Assembly (NCBI RefSeq): GCF_000002235.5
Contig: NW_022145609.1
Span: forward strand, 23,672,408-23,736,407
Length of the DNA stretch: 64,000 nt
Reading direction: 5' to 3'
Origin: Strongylocentrotus purpuratus
Taxonomy: Eukaryota > Echinodermata > Echinoidea > Camarodonta > Strongylocentrotidae
Each line of letters starts with the position of its first letter. Within the stretch, counting starts at the first letter, position 1. A program made the position numbers and the translations under genes. Under the pieces are notes generated by a model, which saw only the letters and a program-made list of their open reading frames with translations, was not told the DNA's origin and ran no database searches. Shown here piece after piece: positions 48,701-49,844 of this stretch.

Positions 48701-49844
48701 ACTTTCTTTTAATCTTTGTTTTATTATAAACAAATTAGAGTAAAGGAGCCGGTTTTCGGCCACTTAAGACAAAATCCTATATTTTGGACCCTTTACTTCC
48801 TATTTATTATCATTTTTTTCAAATCATGAAGCAAATATTATTATTATTTAAACAAAACAAGAATCCTAGAAAAAAATCACGAATTGCCATGACAATATTC
48901 ATTTCAATTTTCACTGTTTCGGAGTCAATTTTCGGCATAGCGTACCAGTTTTCGGCCGCATGTACAAAGTCAATAGGAAGCGTGCGCACGCGCCGTGCGT
49001 TTCCGCGCTGATCTATAGCACTAGCGGGCGGAGCAGATATCCCACGCCGGAGCTCCCCGGAGCTTGCCAGGCCAAAAACTAGTACTGCGGTGATCAGATA
49101 TTGGAATCTGAATTAGACAGAGATATCGTGTGTGCGTTGCGGTGTGCGGCTGCATTGATTTAATACATGCGATGAGATACTTTTGAGCTTGCGACTAGCA
49201 CAAAATCGGGCTCTAAATCTGAAAAATACTTGAAATAAAGCTCATTTTATGGTACCCATATTTCTTACAGACACGCGTAAGATACTCAATTTTTCAGATT
49301 CGGGTAGCGGGACCGCCGAATACATCGCTAAAATGTGATATTTTAGGATATATTTTTCATTGCAAATGTGGTTCTTCAGTGACACTGGCATGGTATGGTA
49401 TGTGTGGGATATGTGTTATGCTATTATGCGATGTATTTTAGAGGGATTTTACCTTGCATCCAACCAATCGGCCGAAAACTGGAGCTGGCCGATTACCGGC
49501 TCCTTTACTCTAGTAATTAAAAAGTTAAATTTGGGCATTGGCCTCCCTATTAAGGTGTCATCAATTGTCATTGAAGTACCGATTTCGAGTGAAATCAGTT
49601 GAGTTTTGTACAGAAATGTTGAGAATCAATAGAACAGCTTTTAATACATGGCCAGGATAGTAATGCAGCTATGTGTTATTGCAACTTGAACTTGCACTAT
49701 TTTTGCACAAACACTAAAGTAACCTCCAAGTGCAACGTGCTTTTCCATGCATGGGACTACTAGTACTATTTTACACGCACTTACCACTTGCTCGACGTCA
49801 CCACCATTTCCCTTATCTTGATCATGATTCCCTATGGAAGCCAT
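285..49844 (-). CDS. SZT2: SZT2 orthologue (KICSTOR subunit), 35 coding exons, 3' part off window
   Basis: This gene model joins 35 exons on the minus strand: exon 1 at 49785-49844 through exon 35 at 285-486, giving 5860 coding bases (1953 codons plus one base). Every junction is GT..AG and every phase fits, with no internal stop. I recognise SZT2 from recalled vertebrate sequence: [12 protein letters not shown] (exon 2), [13 protein letters not shown] then [13 protein letters not shown] (exons 7-8), [11 protein letters not shown] (exon 11), [18 protein letters not shown] (exon 17), EIDITEF (exon 27), [14 protein letters not shown] (exon 34). In vertebrates SZT2 (about 3,400 residues) holds KICSTOR (with KPTN, ITFG2 and KICS2) together and bridges it to GATOR1 on the lysosome, so nutrient loss silences mTORC1. 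The N-terminal region looks like a VWA fold: DLSPS (DxSxS) in exon 3. About 55-60% of the protein is present; the rest lies left of position 1. Orthology is firm; exact splice choice at duplicated edges is less so. Confidence 0.95.
1037..1222 (-). CDS. SZT2: SZT2 exon 34
   Basis: Residues 1825-1886 ([33 protein letters not shown]), nearly identical to vertebrate IRWLLEDEMVGAL and LSFVFGPERSLTQF. Donor GTAAGT, phase 0. Confidence 0.95.
1223..2440 (-). other. SZT2 intron 33; nothing recognised
   Basis: AT-rich intron with no repeat ends or coding signal that I could identify. Intron 34 (487-1036) is likewise plain apart from a triple GAAGACTA run near 955-975. Confidence 0.6.
2441..2516 (-). 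CDS. SZT2: SZT2 exon 33
   Basis: Residues 1799-1824 ([25 protein letters not shown]), like vertebrate LATPHRLAIETTMNE. Acceptor CTTGCAG, donor GTGAAG, phase 0. Confidence 0.9.
2517..3951 (-). other. Part of SZT2 intron 32; poly-C run only
   Basis: Mostly unremarkable AT-rich intron. A run of about 17 C lies at 3174-3191. No element ends recognised. Confidence 0.55.
3952..4264. mobile_element. Inverted-repeat element, GTGTTTCACAAAG family
   Basis: About 313 bp with imperfect terminal inverted repeats: left GGGAGGTGTTTTACAAAGA with TCAAACTTAACT, right AAGTTCAACGTAGGATCTTTG with GTGAAACACCCCCC. No coding capacity, so a MITE-type non-autonomous element. Other copies are at 34243-34558 and 39202-39528, and an end fragment is at 44663-44705. 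Confidence 0.75.
4307..4553 (-). CDS. SZT2: SZT2 exon 32
   Basis: Residues 1717-1799 ([34 protein letters not shown]). It matches vertebrate LRDLSVTLDVFMLTLPLE. The acceptor ACATGTAG was chosen because it alone joins exon 31 in phase. Donor GTGAGT, phase 2. Confidence 0.92.
4972..4996. repeat. (TA)n microsatellite
   Basis: Short TATATATA run within SZT2 intron 31. Confidence 0.8.
5192..5349. mobile_element. ACAGTCAAACCTG inverted-repeat element, copy 1
   Basis: About 158 bp, ends TACAGTCAAGCCTGCTTTAG and ACGTTTGACTGTA. Near-palindromic with internal CCACCTGT and ACAAAGACCAC-type motifs. Non-coding MITE-like family with about nine copies in the window (5192, 6182, 16440, 18159, 32055, 33449, 33566, 40823, 43086). 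Confidence 0.8.
5483..5890 (-). repeat. Four-fold tandem repeat of exon 31 3' edge plus donor
   Basis: Units of about 115 bp. The genuine exon edge is the rightmost; three further copies have their donor boundaries at 5699, 5584 and 5483. Each copy keeps the end of the exon (TIPTCL coding) and an intact GTGAGTCC donor. Confidence 0.9.
5814..6119 (-). CDS. SZT2: SZT2 exon 31
   Basis: Residues 1615-1716: acidic/Ser linker ([20 protein letters not shown]), then [20 protein letters not shown] and VRTIPTCL, matching vertebrate PPLFLHLTCSVRLRG and CSLPTCLG. Donor GTGAGT. The 3' edge with donor is repeated three more times downstream, so the donor actually used could vary. Confidence 0.93.
6182..6342. 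mobile_element. ACAGTCAAACCTG inverted-repeat element, copy 2
   Basis: 161 bp, both ends complete (TACAGTCAAACCTG / CAGGTTTGACTGTA). Just upstream of exon 31 on the sense strand. Confidence 0.85.
6901..6957. repeat. Poly-C to poly-A junction
   Basis: About 24 C directly followed by about 32 A. Similar abrupt C-run/A-run junctions occur at 18711-18770 and 32651-32689, with shorter ones at 40081-40109 and 63459-63472. Confidence 0.85.
6960..9389 (-). other. Part of SZT2 intron 30; nothing recognised
   Basis: AT-rich sequence. A short open stretch near 8440-8505 was tested as an exon and rejected. No element ends were found. Confidence 0.5.
9390..10175. repeat. Direct repeat pair flanking ~550 bp
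   Basis: About 110 bp at 9390-9505 (ACCAAATATAGACATTTTCC.. GTTGAATATAATCACCTT) recurs, diverged, at 10058-10170. The stretch between holds a poly-G run (9849-9864) and no gene. Confidence 0.7.
10398..10478 (-). repeat. Degraded copy of exon 30 3' edge
   Basis: On the minus strand it still reads like [14 protein letters not shown], against [14 protein letters not shown] in exon 30. The splice donor position reads GCAAGTC instead of GTAAGTC. Confidence 0.8.
10771..10888 (-). CDS. SZT2: SZT2 exon 30
   Basis: Residues 1576-1614 ([17 protein letters not shown].., [15 protein letters not shown]), a Ser-rich linker. Acceptor ACGTAG, donor GTAAGT; phase 1 fits exon 31. A degraded copy of the 3' half lies at about 10398-10478. 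Confidence 0.87.
10889..11490 (-). other. SZT2 intron 29; TAA/AAT-rich, otherwise plain
   Basis: A short AATAATAATGATAATAATAG run at 11279-11299 looks like a retroelement tail; nothing else was recognised. Intron 28 (11801-12495) is also plain except for a weak resemblance to the exon 28 donor side near 12300-12345. Confidence 0.45.
11491..11800 (-). CDS. SZT2: SZT2 exon 29
   Basis: Residues 1472-1575. [20 protein letters not shown] then [12 protein letters not shown] match vertebrate [25 protein letters not shown]. It ends in an acidic run ([16 protein letters not shown].. DDEDDDQ). Donor GTAACT, phase 0. Confidence 0.94.
12496..12602 (-). CDS. SZT2: SZT2 exon 28
   Basis: Residues 1437-1472 ([35 protein letters not shown]). 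It is not obviously conserved; it is supported by acceptor CTGTTCCTAG, donor GTAAGA and phase fit with both neighbours. A ~650 bp polypyrimidine tract precedes it on the sense strand. Confidence 0.82.
12635..13312. repeat. Long polypurine tract (GGAAGGAAGAGGAGG)n
   Basis: Almost pure purine for about 680 bases on the plus strand, built of GGAAG and AGGAGG units and ending in poly-G. On the SZT2 sense strand it is polypyrimidine and lies immediately upstream of the exon 28 acceptor. Sequences like this can form triplex (H-DNA). Confidence 0.95.
13395..13850. mobile_element. TTAA-flanked foldback element, GGTCCGGGAC type
   Basis: 456 bp. Both ends are TTAA followed by GCTACAGTCCCATATACG. The arms, about 140 bp each, are nearly perfect inverted copies rich in GGTCCGGGAC and CCCGGACC. 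TTAA ends suggest mobilisation by a piggyBac-type transposase. No coding capacity; the open frames across it are mirror artefacts. Confidence 0.85.
13876..13976. mobile_element. Half copy of the GGTCCGGGAC element
   Basis: Same CCCGGACC/GGTCCGGGAT vocabulary, ending GGCTTTATATGGGACTGGGG, directly beside the complete element. Probably the remnant of an older related insertion. Confidence 0.65.
14393..14643 (-). CDS. SZT2: SZT2 exon 27
   Basis: Residues 1353-1436 ([38 protein letters not shown]). It matches vertebrate FVRGLFRSLQQ and LQEIDITPFLLALCGHTWG. Donor GTAAGC, phase 0. Confidence 0.95.
15126..15479 (-). CDS. SZT2: SZT2 exon 26
   Basis: Residues 1235-1352: charged linker ([18 protein letters not shown]), then [19 protein letters not shown], like vertebrate CPVYIYSCSLEALREQM, and KDLTFVSMD. 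Donor GTGAGA, phase 1. Confidence 0.93.
15946..16383 (-). CDS. SZT2: SZT2 exon 25
   Basis: The longest exon (438 bases), residues 1089-1234. A variable N-terminal part ([32 protein letters not shown]) precedes [20 protein letters not shown] and [11 protein letters not shown], matching vertebrate VFLTFLPATFSDVQRL. Donor GTGAGT, phase 1. Confidence 0.94.
16440..16591. mobile_element. ACAGTCAAACCTG inverted-repeat element, copy 3
   Basis: Right end CAGGTTTGACTGTA is intact; left end is degraded. Immediately upstream of exon 25 on the sense strand. Confidence 0.7.
17022..17323. mobile_element. Inverted-repeat element, GCGAGGCGTCAAAAATA ends
   Basis: About 302 bp in intron 24. Left end GGGCGAGGCGTCAAAAATAT then GATACCAGC; right end GCTGGTATATTTATTTTTAA then CGCCTTGCC. 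GC-rich interior with CAGCCGGC/GCCGGCTG motifs. Non-coding. Confidence 0.8.
17886..18117 (-). CDS. SZT2: SZT2 exon 24
   Basis: Residues 1012-1088 ([40 protein letters not shown]), like vertebrate IGSMLSFEYLIQLC and FHFDLMGLLPQCQQ. Donor GTGAGC, phase 1. Confidence 0.94.
18159..18315. mobile_element. ACAGTCAAACCTG inverted-repeat element, copy 4
   Basis: 157 bp with both ends (GTAGTCAAACCTG / CAGGTTTGACTGTA), about 40 bp upstream of exon 24 on the sense strand. Confidence 0.8.
18461..18865. mobile_element. TACCTGCC/GGCAGGTA-ended repeat with C/A junction
   Basis: Ends TACCTGCCGACATTTGAAAA and GGGAGGGTTGGCAGGTA. The interior has a C-run/A-run junction (18711-18770) and ATCCGGGAGATTCCGGAT. Related scraps occur near 34157 and 24970 (GTTGGCAG). 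Confidence 0.6.
18968..19133 (-). CDS. SZT2: SZT2 exon 23
   Basis: Residues 956-1011: an acidic stretch ([10 protein letters not shown]) then [14 protein letters not shown] and [12 protein letters not shown], matching vertebrate LVTEVWVEPQYG and LQDLTYSEIPQ. The donor is taken as GTATGA, which keeps phase. Confidence 0.92.
19145..19312 (-). mobile_element. LINE 3' end, L2-like
   Basis: Inverted copy of the 3' end seen at 21320-21660: AATAATAATAA tail, then GCTTATAAAGCGCTTACCAC and CACATCAACGTGAACAGAG. Truncated at a TTAA element. Confidence 0.75.
19313..19686. mobile_element. TTAA inverted-repeat element, AAGGTAAAGACCAGT
   Basis: 374 bp with TTAA at both ends and inverted termini AAAGGTAAAGACCAGT / ACTGGTCTTTACCTTT. 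The interior (GATGATTCCAGAACCTTGCA) is shared with elements at 39932-40358 and 42622-43016. Confidence 0.85.
20212..20408 (-). CDS. SZT2: SZT2 exon 22
   Basis: Residues 891-956: a Ser/Thr/Glu-rich linker ([16 protein letters not shown]) then [20 protein letters not shown], matching vertebrate VVQYILFPPHSTSTKD. Donor GTGAGT, phase 2. Confidence 0.94.
20600..21104. mobile_element. TTAA inverted-repeat element, AGTGACTTGGTA
   Basis: 505 bp. Ends TTAAAGTGACTTGGTAACAT and ATGATACCAAGTCCCTTTAA are inverted copies. No coding capacity. Confidence 0.75.
21305..21660 (+). mobile_element. LINE 3' end, L2-like, 5'-truncated
   Basis: Reads [20 protein letters not shown] then [13 protein letters not shown] and a stop, the typical C-terminus of L2/CR1-type LINE reverse-transcriptase ORFs. 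It is followed by a tail GCACTTAGAGACTTAGGTGG..TTAATATTATTAT. Confidence 0.85.
21675..22223. mobile_element. TTAA inverted-repeat element, AGGGAAAGTCCACCCC
   Basis: 549 bp. TTAA at each end, then AGGGAAAGTCCACCCC; the inverted arms extend about 270 bp each, so the element is nearly a full hairpin. Non-coding; its mirrored open frames are artefacts. Confidence 0.9.
22330..22408 (-). CDS. SZT2: SZT2 exon 21
   Basis: Residues 864-890 ([26 protein letters not shown]), like vertebrate [22 protein letters not shown]. Donor GTAAGG, phase 0. Confidence 0.94.
23068..23148 (-). repeat. Duplicated 3' edge of exon 20 with intact donor
   Basis: About 80 bases of coding sequence ([19 protein letters not shown]..) and the following GTGAGTG donor, 172 bp downstream of the genuine edge on the sense strand. 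No acceptor or 5' part of the exon is present. Confidence 0.9.
23240..23458 (-). CDS. SZT2: SZT2 exon 20
   Basis: Residues 791-864 (YEKMPSDF.., [30 protein letters not shown]). It matches vertebrate RYLYHQRWLW and IAQLLSVLTE. The last ~80 bases with donor GTGAGT are duplicated 172 bp downstream. Confidence 0.94.
23737..24133. mobile_element. Inverted-repeat element, GGGCAATTCCACGGTAACGG
   Basis: 397 bp with inverted ends of about 65 bp (GGGCAATTCCACGGTAACGG then AAGGACACTCAGACAAG). Non-coding interior. Intron 19. Confidence 0.85.
24281..24470 (+). mobile_element. SINE with 7SL-like head, at exon 19 donor
   Basis: 190 bp flanked by a 12 bp target duplication AGAGCTTTACCT (24269-24280 and 24471-24482). 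The head TGTGGCGTGCGCCTGTAATC then CAGCTAAC resembles the 5' domain of 7SL RNA. Then come GGTTTCGAAACC (box-B-like), TTTCGGATGGCGACGTTAAA and a (CA)n tail. The right target copy includes the exon 19 splice donor. Confidence 0.7.
24481..24677 (-). CDS. SZT2: SZT2 exon 19
   Basis: Residues 726-791 ([17 protein letters not shown].., [15 protein letters not shown]). It matches vertebrate IVSGLREEILRLRFP and LVVLHKPLDKLLIR. Its donor GTAAAGCTCT is part of the target-site duplication of a SINE at 24281-24470. Confidence 0.94.
24988..25217 (-). repeat. Two deleted copies of exon 18
   Basis: Copies at 25154-25217 and 24988-25057 repeat the 5' part of exon 18 (TGAGTCCAGAGGGCCATCCA), with the 3' part deleted. 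The acceptor AG is changed to TG in both. (TC)n runs lie between them. Confidence 0.8.
25065..25330. repeat. (TC)n and (TG)n microsatellites
   Basis: TCTCTCTC runs at 25067-25085, 25246-25260 and 25292-25306, and GTGTGTGTGT at 25236-25247, linked to the exon 18 copies. Confidence 0.85.
25336..25447 (-). CDS. SZT2: SZT2 exon 18
   Basis: Residues 688-725 ([36 protein letters not shown]). It matches vertebrate [24 protein letters not shown]. Acceptor CTTACAG, donor GTCAGT. Two internally deleted copies lie downstream in the intron. Confidence 0.94.
25490..26165 (+). mobile_element. Chimeric LINE remnant: RTE-like C-terminus joined to L2-like 3' end
   Basis: One open frame reads [20 protein letters not shown], then [17 protein letters not shown] and [16 protein letters not shown], an RTE-clade C-terminus. 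It then switches at about 25715 to [20 protein letters not shown].. [11 protein letters not shown], an L2/CR1-type C-terminus, with stop at 25864 and an ATTATTATTATT tail. Confidence 0.8.
26865..27060 (-). repeat. Triplicated exon 17 3' edge and donor
   Basis: Three units with a 78 bp period. The rightmost is the real exon edge. The middle copy has GT changed to AT; the leftmost keeps GTGAGT. Confidence 0.92.
27027..27179 (-). CDS. SZT2: SZT2 exon 17
   Basis: Residues 637-688 ([33 protein letters not shown]). It matches vertebrate PIPKHLHTPGSNGRYSTIQ. Its 3' edge and donor GTGAGT are repeated twice more downstream with a 78 bp period. Confidence 0.95.
27235..27505 (+). mobile_element. tRNA-derived SINE
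   Basis: The head has box A-like TGGTCTAGTAGA and box B-like GGTTAGAGTCCC, followed by a C-run. The body TACATTTGCCATTCTTCACC.. AGGAGTAAAATGGGGACC is shared with the SINE at 39540-39655. Tail (ATT)n. Intron 16. Confidence 0.8.
27794..27844 (-). CDS. SZT2: SZT2 exon 16
   Basis: A 51-base exon, residues 620-637 ([17 protein letters not shown]), nearly identical to vertebrate WQRWLHMHRLVLLLE. Donor GTGAGT, phase 2. Confidence 0.94.
28116..28181 (-). CDS. SZT2: SZT2 exon 15
   Basis: Residues 598-620 ([20 protein letters not shown]), like vertebrate HAQFAAYWKPVLSMD. Acceptor CTTCTGCAG, donor GTAGGG, phase 2. Confidence 0.93.
28478..28656 (-). repeat. Degraded tandem copies of exon 14 donor side
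   Basis: Three diverged units repeat the end of exon 14 and its donor (genuine: CAACAGTCGCATCTAAAGTG). Donor positions read ATAAGT (~28600), GCGAGT (~28533) and GTAAGT (~28479). Confidence 0.75.
28657..28806 (-). CDS. SZT2: SZT2 exon 14
   Basis: Residues 548-598 ([38 protein letters not shown]). It matches vertebrate LAHLQSF and PLFYIPPGSTTPVL. The acceptor TTTGAG was chosen among nearby AGs because only it keeps the frame. Three degraded copies of the donor side follow in the intron. Confidence 0.93.
28815..30189 (-). other. Part of SZT2 intron 13; no gene recognised
   Basis: No coding exon fits. CATTTGGTCTAA recurs at about 29899-29990. Weak inverted similarity between TGTTACGGCCC (28907) and GGGCTGGTCCGTTACA (29567) could mark an old element. 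Confidence 0.4.
30190..30698. mobile_element. TTAA inverted-repeat element, AGGTAATACAAAGTTTTGG
   Basis: 509 bp with ends TTAAAGGTAATACAAAGTTT and the inverse AAACTTTGTATTACCTTTAA. Non-coding. Confidence 0.8.
30918..31052 (-). CDS. SZT2: SZT2 exon 13
   Basis: Residues 503-548 ([33 protein letters not shown]). It matches vertebrate VTMEGGYDILHDVSC and YRTHVIRRFWNTLQ. Donor GTGAGT, phase 2. Confidence 0.95.
31932..32028 (-). CDS. SZT2: SZT2 exon 12
   Basis: Residues 471-503 ([26 protein letters not shown]). It matches vertebrate [26 protein letters not shown]. Donor GTATGT, phase 2. Confidence 0.95.
32055..32230. mobile_element. ACAGTCAAACCTG inverted-repeat element, copy 5
   Basis: 176 bp with both ends, close to exon 12 on its upstream side. 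Confidence 0.8.
32721..32878 (-). CDS. SZT2: SZT2 exon 11
   Basis: Residues 418-470: [49 protein letters not shown] is identical to vertebrates. Two decayed copies of the acceptor side lie just upstream in the intron. Donor GTAAGT, phase 1. Confidence 0.95.
32885..33160 (-). repeat. Two decayed copies of exon 11 acceptor side
   Basis: The first copy (start equivalent at 33039, 161 bp upstream) keeps an AG acceptor and reads [11 protein letters not shown] before a one-base frame change. The second (33140 region) has lost the acceptor. Confidence 0.85.
33374..33419 (-). CDS. SZT2: SZT2 exon 10
   Basis: A 46-base micro-exon, residues 403-418 ([15 protein letters not shown]). Homology is slight (QHQ against vertebrate SQHRLF), but it restores phase between exons 9 and 11 and has acceptor CTATCAG and donor GTACAT. 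Confidence 0.8.
33449..33722. mobile_element. Two adjacent ACAGTCAAACCTG-family copies
   Basis: A first copy at about 33449-33559 ends GTGTGACTGTA. A second, diverged copy follows at about 33566-33722 ending TTTTACTGTA. Both lie upstream of exon 10. Confidence 0.65.
34243..34558. mobile_element. Inverted-repeat element, GTGTTTCACAAAG family, copy 2
   Basis: Same family and length as the copy at 3952-4264, in SZT2 intron 9. Ends GGGGGGCGTTTCACAAAGAT and TTTGTGAAACACCCCCC. Confidence 0.75.
34670..34985. mobile_element. Retroelement-like fragment with (AAT)n end
   Basis: Begins with AATAATAATAATAATAATTA and TATAGCGCATAAC, typical of retroelement 3' ends in inverse orientation. The rest has no clear coding frame. 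Family not recognised. Confidence 0.4.
35039..35138 (-). CDS. SZT2: SZT2 exon 9
   Basis: Residues 370-402 ([20 protein letters not shown]..). [10 protein letters not shown] matches vertebrate YHRAFLLYSF. Acceptor TTTCGTAG, donor GTAAAT, phase 1. Confidence 0.93.
35190..36597 (+). mobile_element. LINE, 5'-truncated reverse transcriptase and tail
   Basis: The RT C-terminal half is readable: [20 protein letters not shown] then DTAIMF (YADD box), [31 protein letters not shown] frameshift near 35800 separates it from the thumb/C-terminal part ([14 protein letters not shown].., [15 protein letters not shown]) ending at 36193. A 3' tail GCAGGGCCCCCAAGTATAAC and an A-rich (AAAT)n end follow. Rex1/CR1-like; dead. 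Confidence 0.88.
36650..37340 (-). mobile_element. Internally deleted RTE-like LINE
   Basis: On the minus strand the start of an AP-endonuclease ([13 protein letters not shown]) at about 36879-36915 runs directly into an RTE C-terminal tail in another frame ([20 protein letters not shown]). Almost all of the EN and RT domains are missing. The upstream part to 37340 looks like the element's 5' region. Confidence 0.65.
37755..37975 (-). CDS. SZT2: SZT2 exon 8
   Basis: Residues 296-369: [45 protein letters not shown]. It is one of the best conserved parts of the gene and continues the VWA-like fold. Acceptor CTCTTGCAG, donor GTAATT, phase 0. Confidence 0.96.
38612..38706. mobile_element. GGGCCCGTTTCA-ended repeat, short copy
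   Basis: AGGGGCCCGTTTCACC at the left, GTGAAACGCCCCCC at the right, with TCAGTAGCTTATAACA inside, shared with 43541-43690 and 53615-53767. Confidence 0.65.
38707..38960 (-). mobile_element. LINE endonuclease fragment (RTE-like)
   Basis: Reads [20 protein letters not shown].., [27 protein letters not shown] and HLYTWIRG, the second half of an RTE-type AP endonuclease (GDxNAKV and YTW boxes). No RT follows. Intron 7. Confidence 0.8.
39202..39528. mobile_element. Inverted-repeat element, GTGTTTCACAAAG family, copy 3
   Basis: Same family, in SZT2 intron 7, directly next to a tRNA-type SINE. Ends GGGGGGTGTTTCACAAAGAT-like and GTGAAACACCCCCC. Confidence 0.75.
39540..39655 (-). mobile_element. tRNA-derived SINE just after exon 7 donor
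   Basis: On the minus strand GTCGTAGTCGAGTGGTTTAA, then CTTGAAATCC (anticodon-like TGA) and GCGGGTTTGATCCCC form a tRNA-Ser-like head without the long variable arm. The body ends ACCCAGGAGAGAAATGGGAC, as in the SINE at 27235. The head begins about 20 bases after the exon 7 donor. Confidence 0.75.
39672..39920 (-). CDS. SZT2: SZT2 exon 7
   Basis: Residues 213-295. The first two thirds are a poorly conserved, Gly/Ser/Pro-rich linker ([13 protein letters not shown].., [10 protein letters not shown]); the end [19 protein letters not shown] is strongly conserved. The acceptor pyrimidine tract lies inside a TTAA element ending at about 39932, and a SINE begins about 20 bases after the donor GTATGT. 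Phase 1. Confidence 0.94.
39932..40358. mobile_element. TTAA element of the AGAAGGTTGA family, abutting exon 7
   Basis: The left end TTAAAAAAGAAGGTTGAGAG matches that of 42622-43016. The right end is decayed (ATCTTTTGA). Its left end lies 11 bases from the exon 7 acceptor and, read in the sense direction, provides the CTCAACCTTCTTTTTT tract. Confidence 0.75.
40359..40822 (-). other. Part of SZT2 intron 6; nothing recognised
   Basis: AT-rich; no element ends or coding signal found. Confidence 0.5.
40823..40985. mobile_element. ACAGTCAAACCTG inverted-repeat element, diverged copy
   Basis: Left end TACAGTCGAACTTGCTTTAG; right end decayed. It ends at the exon 6 donor region, so its right boundary is uncertain. 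Confidence 0.6.
40985..41084 (-). CDS. SZT2: SZT2 exon 6
   Basis: Residues 180-212 plus one base ([20 protein letters not shown]..). The block VLVQGCLL is identical to vertebrates. Donor GTAAGT, phase 1. Confidence 0.94.
41646..41738 (-). CDS. SZT2: SZT2 exon 5
   Basis: Residues 149-179 ([20 protein letters not shown]..). It matches vertebrate [21 protein letters not shown]. Acceptor TGTTTCAG, donor GTAAG, phase 0. Confidence 0.93.
42378..42455 (-). CDS. SZT2: SZT2 exon 4
   Basis: Residues 123-148 ([16 protein letters not shown].. GITKP), aligned with vertebrate DSTGEILFDEVFHAL. Acceptor AAATGCAG, donor GTGAGT, phase 0. Confidence 0.9.
42622..43016. mobile_element. TTAA element, AGAGAAGGTTGATTTCTGG
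   Basis: 395 bp. Ends TTAAAGAGAAGGTTGATTTC and the inverse GAACTCAACTTCATCTTTAA. The interior is related to 19313-19686 and 39932-40358. Intron 3. Confidence 0.82.
43086..43266. mobile_element. ACAGTCAAACCTG inverted-repeat element, copy 9
   Basis: 181 bp with both ends (TACAGTCAAACCTGTC / AGCAGGTTTGACTGTA), in intron 3. Confidence 0.85.
43541..43690. mobile_element. GGGCCCGTTTTCTAAAACTTG inverted-repeat element
   Basis: 150 bp. Left GGGGCCCGTTTTCTAAAACT, right AGCTTTATGAAACAGGGCCC; interior AGCCAATCAGATGC and CAGTAGCTTATAACAGTAGC. A close copy lies at 53615-53767. Confidence 0.8.
43705..43884 (-). CDS. SZT2: SZT2 exon 3, VWA-like DxSxS motif
   Basis: Residues 63-122: [14 protein letters not shown], then [20 protein letters not shown] and DLSPSMTAV. 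The DLSPS run matches the metal-site motif DxSxS of VWA domains, followed by a conserved region in vertebrate SZT2. The donor GTTTGT is weak. A decayed copy of the 5' part, with an intact acceptor, lies 325 bp upstream in the intron. Confidence 0.93.
44110..44300 (-). repeat. Decayed upstream copy of exon 3 acceptor side
   Basis: Exon start equivalent at 44209, 325 bp upstream of the real exon on the sense strand. The acceptor AG is kept; the reading [14 protein letters not shown] runs into a stop. The poly-G plus GAGCTTCAAAGAA segment is duplicated with it (43945 and 44270). Confidence 0.85.
44608..44971. mobile_element. TAGTCTGCAGGCACAGAC element with nested insertions
   Basis: Outer ends TAGTCTGCAGGCACAGACTC and GGGTTTGTGCCTGCAAACTA, the same family as 58394-58568 (175 bp). 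Here it is split by a GTGTTTCACAAAG fragment and a third element at 44710-44888. Confidence 0.72.
44710..44888. mobile_element. GGCCCGAATTCACAAAG foldback element
   Basis: 179 bp, ends GGCCCGAATTCACAAAGGAA and TTGCTTTGTGAATTCGGGCC. Interior has repeated GGTTTGAGCTCAAACCTTGG-type palindromes. Confidence 0.82.
45047..45172 (-). CDS. SZT2: SZT2 exon 2
   Basis: Residues 21-62. It carries [14 protein letters not shown] and ASWFLKN, nearly the same as the vertebrate N-terminus (VFLLMKKDYRISRN). Acceptor TGTGACAG, donor GTAAAG, phase 0 on both sides. Confidence 0.95.
45716..47214. mobile_element. Insertion 1: GAGCAAGACCGCCAAACTTC-ended element
   Basis: About 1.5 kb, ends GAGCAAGACCGCCAAACTTC and GAAGTTTGGCGGTCTTACTC. 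The interior repeats CCAAGCTTCGGAC and CAAAGCTTGGCA in both orientations. A TTAA element (46607-47180) sits near its right end. No coding frame of note. Confidence 0.75.
46607..47180. mobile_element. TTAA inverted-repeat element with GGGGGGCCTGGGAGGC ends
   Basis: 574 bp. Ends TTAACCCTTACTGTACTGGG and CCCAGTACAGTAAGGGTTAA, each followed by a G-run/C-run palindrome around CCTGGGAGG. Non-coding. Confidence 0.85.
47291..49549. mobile_element. Insertion 2: TAGGGAGGCCAATGCCC-ended element
   Basis: About 2.26 kb bounded by TAGGGAGGCCAATGCCCGGG and GGGCATTGGCCTCCCTA. It contains 48736-49512. No recognisable protein; family unknown. Confidence 0.6.
48736..49512. mobile_element. TAGAGTAAAGGAGCCGGT-ended element
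   Basis: 777 bp nested in insertion 2. Ends TAGAGTAAAGGAGCCGGTTT then TCGGCCA, and the inverse TGGCCGATTACCGGCTCCTT. Non-coding. Confidence 0.75.
49785..49844 (-). CDS. SZT2: SZT2 exon 1 (start codon)
   Basis: Residues 1-20, beginning [10 protein letters not shown] and ending EQV, then donor GTAAGTGCG. Phase 0 at the end. The ATG at 49844-49842 was chosen because it is the first ATG in the open frame and leads straight into a strong donor; its phase fits exon 2. The residues are not conserved, so this exon rests on splice logic. Confidence 0.75.

Larger units (their letters stand above)
45435..49690. mobile_element. ~390 bp repeat in intron 1 expanded by nested insertions
   Basis: The outer parts 45435-45715 and 49550-49690 are found contiguous, apart from about 50 bp, at 52408-52787. 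The interior holds insertion 1 (45716-47214) and insertion 2 (47291-49549), each itself containing another element. This fills nearly the whole of SZT2 intron 1. Confidence 0.7.
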
